Source of the DNA: a bacterium | GTDB taxonomy: Bacteria; Patescibacteriota; Patescibacteriia; Patescibacteriales; GWE2-39-37 | NCBI GenBank assembly: GCA_021786695.1 | Contig: JAJYMT010000002.1 | Span: 1-22,418 of the forward strand | DNA: 22,418 nucleotides | Direction of reading: 5' to 3' | Part shown: positions 7,491 to 12,678 of the stretch, in pieces | Layout of the letters: the number at the start of each line of letters is the position of its first letter | Numbering within the stretch: the first letter of the stretch is position 1 | Made by a program: the position numbers and the translations under genes | The notes under the pieces: model-generated | The model's database searches: none | Seen by the model: only the letters and a program-made list of their open reading frames with translations | Told to the model about the DNA's origin: nothing

Positions 7491-9071
7491 TCAGATGTCG
7501 GCCCGCTCCTCCCGCAACTCTTTCGCCGCCAATCCGATCAGCAGCCAGAAAAACAAAACGCCGAAATGTAAACTCCAAAAATAATGATCTACGAGCATAA
7601 TTATAAATAATACTAACAAAAGTGTTGAATTGAAGTAACCGTCGTTCACGTCCGTATCGTCGTTTGAATTTTTAATTTTTAATTTTGAATTTTGAATCAA
7701 TTTTAATTTATTTAATTTTAAATTAAAAAAAATCAAATACACAAAAATAACGACAAATAAAATTAATCCGATAATTCCTAGTTCCGCCCAGACAAGAAGA
7801 AAAACATTATGCGCCGGCTGATAAAACCAGGCCGGCCGGCCCGGATAAAAATTTTTGAGCGCCAAAGTGTAGTTGCCGATGCCGACTCCGGCAAGCAGGT
7901 TGCCTTTGATCGTCGCCGCCGCGTCACGATACGAAGCCATACGTTCGGCGCTTGATTTGATCTCCAGCCGCGTATCCTGCGATAAACGCGTCAGCACCAA
8001 ATCTTTATATGAAAAAAATAAAATGGAGATAAACACTGCGCTGGCAGCAATTAATTTAAGAAATATCTTAAGAGCTTCTCCGACCCCTGAGCGTGCTTCT
8101 GCATTTCCAAATCTAAAATCTAAAATCCAAAATCCAAAATACACAACTAACCCGACAATCAGCCCCGCCCACGCCCCGCGGCTGAAGGTGAAAAACAAGG
8201 CGGAAAGAAAAATAAAAAATAAAAAATAAAAAATAATTGTCATCGCGAGTGACCGCAGGGAGCGTGGCGATCTCCAGTAAAAATCACCGACCACATTTAT
8301 TTTAACCTTAGATTGCGTCGTCGCATTAGCTCCTCGCAATGACAATAAAATTAAAATTGCGACTGCCAATAGCCCACCAAGCACATTGGGGTGGTCCAAC
8401 CCTCCGTAGGCGCGCAACCAGCGCCCGCCCGCCTGTCCGGCGGGCAGGCCGGCCAGGGTTTCAATTACCGAACTGCCGCCCGCCGCGGCCGGATGGGCGG
8501 CGAGCCCCAGCCACTTGTTCGCAAAGGTCGATTGCGTCAAAAACTGCCAGATGCCGAGCGTCGCCTGAAAAGCCGCTCCGGACAAAAACGCATAAAGCAA
8601 TTTGATGCGGTCATATCCCGCATTGCTCACCAGAAAAAATAACCCCATGCCAAGCGTCAACCTCACGTACGCCTGTGCCGCCACCAACTTATCCGCGGCA
8701 AAAAATATTGAAATCAAGGAAATTAAATTAAGGCCGATGATAAAAAAATAAATGAGTTTTGTTTGGGTTTTGCCACCGCCCTGGCGGGGTCCCGCTGTGG
8801 CGGGATAATTTGTGTTTTGTGGTTTTGCCACCGCCCTGGCGGGGTCCCGCTGTGGCGGGATAATTTGTGTTTTGTGGTTTTGCAGAACAAAATAACTGAA
8901 TAAAACCAACAATAAAAATAATAATACATCCGTCCCATACAAACTGATCGTTCCGTATTCCCAATATCCGCCGTTGATCTCTCCGGCCCGGATGATCCAG
9001 CGCGTCTGCCAGGGCAGCAAAAAAACGAGCAGGTACAGGCCGAATGAAATGATTTTTTCCGTCTTTGCCAT
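7491..9071 (-). CDS. O-antigen ligase/polymerase-like membrane protein carrying repeat inserts
   Basis: A 526-residue multi-pass membrane protein of the Wzy/WaaL superfamily. Recognisable family features are RWLRAYGGLDHPNVLGG (217-233), FTFSRGAWAGL (295-304), AGVGIGNY (394-401) and the late periplasmic-loop motif PAHNVFLLVWAELG (419-432). It would join or transfer polysaccharide units at the outer face of the membrane; the substrate is unknown. Extra hydrophilic stretches sit between membrane segments and coincide with repeats: residues 65-105 (55-bp tandem), 206-216 (LAGLPAGQAGG), 245-277 (LRGANATTQSK...RSPRSLRSLAMT), 313-328 (GFWILDFRFGNA) and 451-470 (LKLNKLKLIQNSKLKIKNSN). The frame is open throughout, so the gene is probably functional despite these. 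It follows the nucleotidyltransferase-like gene by 10 bp, suggesting one transcript, and ends at a terminator. Confidence 0.85.
   Translation of the reverse strand: MAKTEKIISFGLYLLVFLLPWQTRWIIRAGEINGGYWEYGTISLYGTDVLLFLLLVLFSYFVLQNHKTQIIPPQRDPARAVAKPQNTNYPATAGPRQGGGKTQTKLIYFFIIGLNLISLISIFFAADKLVAAQAYVRLTLGMGLFFLVSNAGYDRIKLLYAFLSGAAFQATLGIWQFLTQSTFANKWLGLAAHPAAAGGSSVIETLAGLPAGQAGGRWLRAYGGLDHPNVLGGLLAVAILILLSLRGANATTQSKVKINVVGDFYWRSPRSLRSLAMTIIFYFLFFIFLSALFFTFSRGAWAGLIVGLVVYFGFWILDFRFGNAEARSGVGEALKIFLKLIAASAVFISILFFSYKDLVLTRLSQDTRLEIKSSAERMASYRDAAATIKGNLLAGVGIGNYTLALKNFYPGRPAWFYQPAHNVFLLVWAELGIIGLILFVVIFVYLIFFNLKLNKLKLIQNSKLKIKNSNDDTDVNDGYFNSTLLLVLFIIMLVDHYFWSLHFGVLFFWLLIGLAAKELREERADI
7665..7727. 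repeat. AT-rich repeat inside the ligase-like gene
   Basis: Iterated TTTTTAATTTTTAATTTTG and TTTTGAATTTTGAATC units are translated as the Lys/Asn-rich stretch LKLIQNSKLKIKNSN. The sequence is of the same type as the intergenic AT repeats elsewhere in the window. Confidence 0.55.
8107..8141. repeat. AT-rich repeat (CTAAAATC/CCAAAATC) inside the ligase-like gene
   Basis: Four adjacent 9-10-bp units (CAAATCTAAAATCTAAAATC, then CCAAAATC twice) encode FGFWILDFRFG on the minus strand. They match in style the intergenic spacer at 4457-4487. Confidence 0.55.
8236..8346. repeat. 111-bp palindromic repeat inserted in frame in the ligase-like gene
   Basis: The left end ATTGTCATCGCGAG and right end CTCGCAATGACAAT are inverted with 13 of 14 matches. 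The length of 111 bp is exactly 37 codons. It encodes LRGANATTQSK and RSPRSLRSLAMT, the usual translation of this kind of element when it lies in coding DNA. It falls in a loop between two membrane helices. Confidence 0.75.
8427..8450. repeat. Short GC palindrome encoding LPAGQAGG
   Basis: Arms GCCCGCC and GGCGGGC flank a TGTCC loop (8427-8445). The minus strand reads CTGCCCGCCGGACAGGCGGG, a form of short palindrome often found scattered in Patescibacteria genomes (recalled, not searched). It lies just before the conserved RWLRAYGGLDHPN motif of the ligase-like protein. Confidence 0.6.
8768..8877. repeat. Two identical 55-bp tandem units in the ligase-like gene
   Basis: The unit begins TTTTGCCACCGCCCTGGCGG and ends TTTGTGTTTTGTGG. 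Copy 1 spans 8768-8822 and copy 2 spans 8823-8877, with identical sequence; TTTTGC of a third start follows. Each unit contains an imperfect palindrome. Because 55 is not a multiple of three, the copies are read in different frames: TQIIPPQRDPARAVAKP first, then NTNYPATAGPRQGGGK. Confidence 0.9.
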
Positions 9072-9081
9072 TTGCGGTTGT

Positions 9082-10053
9082 TTAGGCGAGCAGTTGCCCG
9101 CACTTCTCCTGCCAGCGGTCTAAAAATTCCTGGCGGCGGTCCGACTCGTGGAACTTGAGGATCCGATCGGAAATCACTACCCTTGAATCGTTCCGGCCGG
9201 CCAAACTTTCACGGTTTAATGACATTTTTTTGAGTTGCATTTTTTTTGCGCCGCGTTCGCACCAGCGGCCGATGATTGAATTGAACCACAGCCCATCAAG
9301 AAATTTTGTCAAACGGGCCGGCCAGCTATCAAGCACCCGGTACCGGTCGCCGACCGCGCCGGCGAAATAATTCGGCAAGTAGCGGCCAAGCCAGCGGTTT
9401 TTTTCAAGCAACGGTCCGTAGCGTCCGTCGTCATAGATCGGCGTAAGCGTTGCCAACCAGTAGCAAAAATACGGATCAACAGGCAGGAGTAGATTTTCCA
9501 TCTCCAAACGATCCTCGTCGGCGTAAAAACTCAGGCACAATCGGTCGGTGATTTTATCGCCATGCCGGCGAAGACCGAGCATCTCGACTAAAGCGGTAAC
9601 GACTAAACGCGACAGCCAAATACGGTTGCGCGCCGTAACGATGAACAGATCGATGTCGCTCGATTTCTTGACGCTGCCGAGCACCACGCTGTTCACCACC
9701 GCGACCATCTTGACGCCGACGAAATATTTCAACCAATGGGCCGCGCGGACCGCGATCTTTATTTTTTTTTGCGCTAGATTATAGCTCGTCTGGCGCACGG
9801 CGACCGTCGAGTCCCGGCCCGGCAAAAAACAGAAGCCGAATTTTTCCTCGATCTTGCGGCTGCTTATCAGCTCGCCGATCATCGTTTCGATTTCAAACAG
9901 TCCGACCGGCGCGCCGTCCGGCGACCACAGATATTTCCAAATCTCGAATTTGGTCAATGGAAATTCGAATAAATCAAAAAAAGCTACGGTTCTGATTATA
10001 GCCTCTTGCAATTTTCCATTATTTATTACTGATGACGCCTCTATGCGGCTCAT
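9082..10053 (-). CDS. Nucleotidyltransferase-fold protein with N-terminal winged-helix-like region
   Basis: A 323-residue protein. Residues 17-75 (IIRTVAFFDLFEFPLTKFEI...) look like a small winged-helix domain. Residues 105-200 carry the polymerase-beta-type nucleotidyltransferase signature VVLGSVKKSSDIDLFIVTA: GS at 126-127 and the metal-binding pair D133 and D135. The remaining C-terminal third is basic and ends with repeated Arg/Gln/Glu. Such proteins transfer a nucleotidyl group, but the acceptor cannot be told from sequence; antitoxin-like MNT proteins are much shorter. It ends 10 bp before the ligase-like gene, so the two are probably co-transcribed, perhaps as part of surface-polysaccharide synthesis. 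The start is ATG without a clear Shine-Dalgarno site. Confidence 0.75.
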   Translation of the reverse strand: MSRIEASSVINNGKLQEAIIRTVAFFDLFEFPLTKFEIWKYLWSPDGAPVGLFEIETMIGELISSRKIEEKFGFCFLPGRDSTVAVRQTSYNLAQKKIKIAVRAAHWLKYFVGVKMVAVVNSVVLGSVKKSSDIDLFIVTARNRIWLSRLVVTALVEMLGLRRHGDKITDRLCLSFYADEDRLEMENLLLPVDPYFCYWLATLTPIYDDGRYGPLLEKNRWLGRYLPNYFAGAVGDRYRVLDSWPARLTKFLDGLWFNSIIGRWCERGAKKMQLKKMSLNRESLAGRNDSRVVISDRILKFHESDRRQEFLDRWQEKCGQLLA

Positions 10054-10060
10054 TCAACCG

Positions 10061-10139
10061 ATTTAAAATTTAAGATTTAAAATTTAAGAGAGCGTAAAAT
10101 GCCGTATTATTCTTAAATCGTAAATCTTAAATCGTAAAT
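10061..10139. repeat. AT-rich direct-repeat spacer between rmuC and the next gene
   Basis: The spacer contains two TTTAAAATTTAAGA units, then TTCTTAAATCGTAAATC followed by CTTAAATCGTAAATC. It fills almost the whole gap between the rmuC stop and the start of the nucleotidyltransferase-like gene. No promoter or terminator can be assigned. Confidence 0.5.
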
Positions 10140-11234
10140 CTATTCATCGCCTTTGGGCTTCTCCAGCACCAGCGCCTCGATCTTCGATTCGCCGCCGGCA
10201 ATCCGCACTACATCCTTATCGATTTTTTTGAATTCTTTCGAGGCATTGTTGAAGTGGCTGACGGTCGTACCGAGAGAGACGCCGAGTTTTTTCATAAAGT
10301 CATCATAGCTTGAGATGTGCTTGCCGAGTTTCTCCACGTTGGCCATGATCTCCTTGGCGCTTTCCTCGATCTGCATCGCGCGCAAACCCTGCAATACCGT
10401 CTGCAGATAAGCCAGGAAGGAGGTCGGCGAGACGATGATGACGTGCTTATCCTTGAAGGCGTACTCGATCAAATCGCGGGTGTTCACCTGCACCGCACCC
10501 ACTTTGTTGATGAGCAGATCATAATAGATCGCCTCCGAGGGAATAAACATGAAGGCGAAATCCATGGTTTTTTCCGTCGGTTTCACGTATTTGGAGGTCT
10601 CGTCGATGCGATTCTTCAGGTCCGATTTGAACTGCTTTTCCAGCCGCTCGCGCCCCTCAGGGTCAGTAGTGACCAATATCTTCTCGTACGTTTCAAGTGA
10701 AAATTTGGAATCGACCGGGATGATTTTGTCTTTGACGAAAACCACCGCGTCCACGATCGTGCCGTCCTTGAACGCGTATTGCATCTGGTACGAATTCGGC
10801 GGCAAGACGTTTTTCAGCGTCTCTTCCAAAAAATATTCACCCAAGACGCCGCGCTGTTTCGGATTTTTCAGTATGTCCTGCAAATTCTGCAGTTGCGCTG
10901 AAAAATTAACCACCTGCCGGTTGGTCTCGTCCAGCTTAGTCAGTTTTTCCGTGACTTCGGCGATCAGCTTGGCCGATTGGCCGGTGATGCCCTGCACGAT
11001 CTTGGCGGTTTGGCCGAACTGCTCCTGGTTGGCGCGGTGGGTCTCGGCCAACTTCAAATCCATCATCTGCCTCAATTCCTTGTTCTGGTCGGCGAGCCCC
11101 GAAAGCCGCTCCATCAAAGCTCCGAGTTTTTCGCCGTTATCCGAACCGCTCTTTTTTTTGAGTAATAAAAAAATCACTAAAACAACACCGAAAACAAGCG
11201 CGGTCAAGAGTAAAATTATCAGGTTATCCGACAT
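10140..11234 (-). CDS. rmuC: RmuC-family DNA recombination protein
   Basis: A 364-residue protein with the RmuC layout. An N-terminal membrane helix (about 4-25) comes first. A coiled-coil stretch (about 35-110, rich in Lys, Glu and Gln) follows. The RmuC nuclease-like core (about 115-340) includes KQRGVLGEYFLEETL, DAVVFVKDKIIPVDSKFSLE and FAFMFIPSEAIYYDLL. RmuC proteins limit recombination at inverted repeats and belong to a PD-(D/E)XK-like fold; the core Asp/Lys of VDSKF fits. It diverges from the HD-domain dNTPase gene and is close to uvrA, giving a small DNA-maintenance cluster. A role in containing the many palindromic repeats of this genome is speculation. The size is slightly below that of the E. 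coli protein (about 475 residues). Confidence 0.93.
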   Translation of the reverse strand: MSDNLIILLLTALVFGVVLVIFLLLKKKSGSDNGEKLGALMERLSGLADQNKELRQMMDLKLAETHRANQEQFGQTAKIVQGITGQSAKLIAEVTEKLTKLDETNRQVVNFSAQLQNLQDILKNPKQRGVLGEYFLEETLKNVLPPNSYQMQYAFKDGTIVDAVVFVKDKIIPVDSKFSLETYEKILVTTDPEGRERLEKQFKSDLKNRIDETSKYVKPTEKTMDFAFMFIPSEAIYYDLLINKVGAVQVNTRDLIEYAFKDKHVIIVSPTSFLAYLQTVLQGLRAMQIEESAKEIMANVEKLGKHISSYDDFMKKLGVSLGTTVSHFNNASKEFKKIDKDVVRIAGGESKIEALVLEKPKGDE

Positions 11235-11259
11235 AAATTTCTTCGATTTTTACCTATTT

Positions 11260-11288
11260 AGTTTATCAAGATTAATGTCCCTAAGCAA
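11260..11288 (-). promoter_or_regulatory. Candidate rmuC promoter
   Basis: On the minus strand TTGCTT (11283-11288) and TAAACT (11260-11265) are spaced by 17 bp. Transcription would start about 20 bp before the ATG at 11234. Both hexamers deviate from consensus. Confidence 0.4.
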
Positions 11289-11296
11289 GTAAAACG

Positions 11297-11314
11297 GCTC
11301 CCGGGGCCGGGGGC
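11297..11314. other. GC-rich hairpin in the rmuC/dNTPase divergent region
   Basis: Arms GCTCCCGG and CCGGGGGC can pair with one G-T wobble. A small palindrome, ATTCGG-T-CCGAAT, lies at 11321-11333. Both sit between two divergent starts, so they may be regulator sites. A terminator role is unlikely because no gene reads into it. Confidence 0.35.
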
Positions 11315-11372
11315 TTGATTATTCGGTCCGAATAGCATAAAATCAATAATCGCTATTATTAAATCCGCTCTT

Positions 11373-11378
11373 TATAAT
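11373..11378 (+). promoter_or_regulatory. Candidate -10 box of the HD-domain dNTPase gene
   Basis: A consensus TATAAT lies 22 bp before the ATG at 11400. The -35 position (around 11350) is weak, so the assignment rests on the -10 alone. The predicted leader is very short. Confidence 0.4.
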
Positions 11379-11399
11379 AAAAACCTCCCGGAGGGAAAA

Positions 11400-12458
11400 A
11401 TGGAACAGTTCAAGGACGGTCTCGCCCACAAGGCGTTCAAGTCGTATGCCAGCCGCGGCCGGCTGAATTCAACCAAGGACGATGACTTTATGTACTGCAA
11501 CGTGCTTGATCCGTTCGAACTGGACGTGCAAAAAATCCTGGAGAGCAAGGCGATCCGCCGCTTGAAAGACAAGACGCAGGTCTTCTGCTTTCCGGAAAAT
11601 CCGCACGTACGGACGCGCCTGAGCCACACCTTTCAGGTGGTCTCCGTGGCGACTGCTATCGCGCGGATCCTCGGCCTGAACGTCCACCTCTGCCAGGCGA
11701 TCGCCTGGGGACACGACATCGGCCACGCGCCGTACGGCCACATGGGCGAAGAGTTCATCGCCCAAAAAACCGGCCACGATTTCCGCCATGAGATATTCGG
11801 CGTAGTGATCGCCCAGCGGATCGAGCGCCAGGGCAAAGGGCTGAATCTTTCCTTTGAAACGCTTCAGGGCATCGCCAACCATTCCCGGGGCGGCGGCGGC
11901 TTGACCGTGAACCCCGAGCTGCCGCTGGAAGACGCCGTAGTTATGTACGCGGACAAGATCGCCTACACCTTTTCCGACATCAAGGACGGTCTCCGGAACG
12001 GCCATATGCAGGAAAATCATCTGCCGCCGCATCTCTATAAGCTGGGAAATCAGCCGCGGGAGTGGGTCGCTCATTGCATTTTTTCTCTGGCAAAAGAGAG
12101 CTGCGAGAAGGGCGTAATTTCTTTCTCCGATTCCGAAGCCGCAAAAATATTCGCGGAAATCAAATCCTGGATGTATGAAAACGTCTACGCCGACATCAAC
12201 TGGAACATCCAGCGGGAAACGTTATCGATTGCTTACGATTTTTTCAAGTACGAACCGAGATTCGCGGACTATGATCCGGCTCTGCCAATCGCCCTGATGA
12301 CGGATCGCGAAGCGAATCGGATGACTGGCATCATCCAAAGTTCCATCAAGCCGAAGGTACGCCACGTGGAGGACTTCGGCTTCATGGAAATACTGCCGCA
12401 CCTTGTATGGCCCAGGAGAGAATATATCACGGCGGGTATGGAGTGGAAAAAGCCGTAG
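11400..12458 (+). CDS. HD-domain dNTP triphosphohydrolase (dGTPase-like)
   Basis: A 352-residue protein with the HD-domain metal site of the dGTPase family: H76 in RTRLSHTFQV, H105 and D106 in GHDIGHAPYGHMGE, and D185 in YADKIAY. The family hydrolyses dNTPs to the nucleoside and triphosphate and so controls precursor pools; which dNTP is used cannot be told. The length is shorter than E. coli Dgt (about 505 residues) and typical of the broad bacterial branch. The start is ATG at 11400, with GGAGGG ending 5 bases upstream, one of only two strong Shine-Dalgarno sites in the window. That site (CCTCccgGAGG, 11384-11394) can fold on itself. The gene stands alone between a divergent rmuC and its own terminator. 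Confidence 0.9.
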   Translation: MEQFKDGLAHKAFKSYASRGRLNSTKDDDFMYCNVLDPFELDVQKILESKAIRRLKDKTQVFCFPENPHVRTRLSHTFQVVSVATAIARILGLNVHLCQAIAWGHDIGHAPYGHMGEEFIAQKTGHDFRHEIFGVVIAQRIERQGKGLNLSFETLQGIANHSRGGGGLTVNPELPLEDAVVMYADKIAYTFSDIKDGLRNGHMQENHLPPHLYKLGNQPREWVAHCIFSLAKESCEKGVISFSDSEAAKIFAEIKSWMYENVYADINWNIQRETLSIAYDFFKYEPRFADYDPALPIALMTDREANRMTGIIQSSIKPKVRHVEDFGFMEILPHLVWPRREYITAGMEWKKP

Positions 12459-12505
12459 GCCTTTTCCGGCCCGGTAATGCCTGCTTGGCTTTAAAAAACC
12501 GCCTG

Positions 12506-12532
12506 AAGGCCGTCGAATCGACGGCCTTTTTT
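12506..12532 (+). terminator. Intrinsic terminator of the dNTPase gene
   Basis: Arms AAGGCCGTCG and CGACGGCCTT form a perfect 10-bp stem with an AAT loop, and the T-run continues to 12532. It lies 47 bp after the stop. A clear rho-independent terminator. Confidence 0.92.
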
Positions 12533-12550
12533 CGTAACCGGTAAGGATGC

Positions 12551-12579
12551 TTGACCTGGACGAATTTCTTATGTATAAT
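12551..12579 (+). promoter_or_regulatory. uvrA promoter
   Basis: TTGACC (12551-12556) and TATAAT (12574-12579) are 17 bp apart, close to the sigma-70 consensus. Transcription would start near 12586, leaving a leader of about 93 bases before the ATG at 12679. No LexA-type box was recognised around it. Confidence 0.8.
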
Positions 12580-12601
12580 AACTTGCGTTAAATAAAAACT
12601 C

Positions 12602-12676
12602 ATCGCGAATTTAACTCGAATTATTCGAATTCTAATTCGTCGTTAATTCGCATTAAATTCGTGATTAATTCGCGAT
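12602..12676. repeat. AT-rich palindromic element forming the uvrA leader
   Basis: The 75-bp segment begins ATCGCGAATT and ends AATTCGCGAT, a perfect 10-bp inverted end pair. Inside are repeated TTCGAATT and AATTCG units. It ends 2 bp before the uvrA start codon and leaves no room for a Shine-Dalgarno site. Confidence 0.6.
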
Positions 12677-12678
12677 AT

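Noticed and set aside
8768..8877. CRISPR-like array
   Set aside because: Only two adjacent copies with no unique spacers between them, inside a coding gene, and no cas gene nearby.
9082..10053. MNT/HEPN toxin-antitoxin pair
   Set aside because: The nucleotidyltransferase-fold protein is too long and has no HEPN partner; its neighbour is a ligase-like membrane protein.
12661..12678. GTG start for uvrA
   Set aside because: It lies in the AT-rich palindromic element. The family begins at the ATG at 12679.
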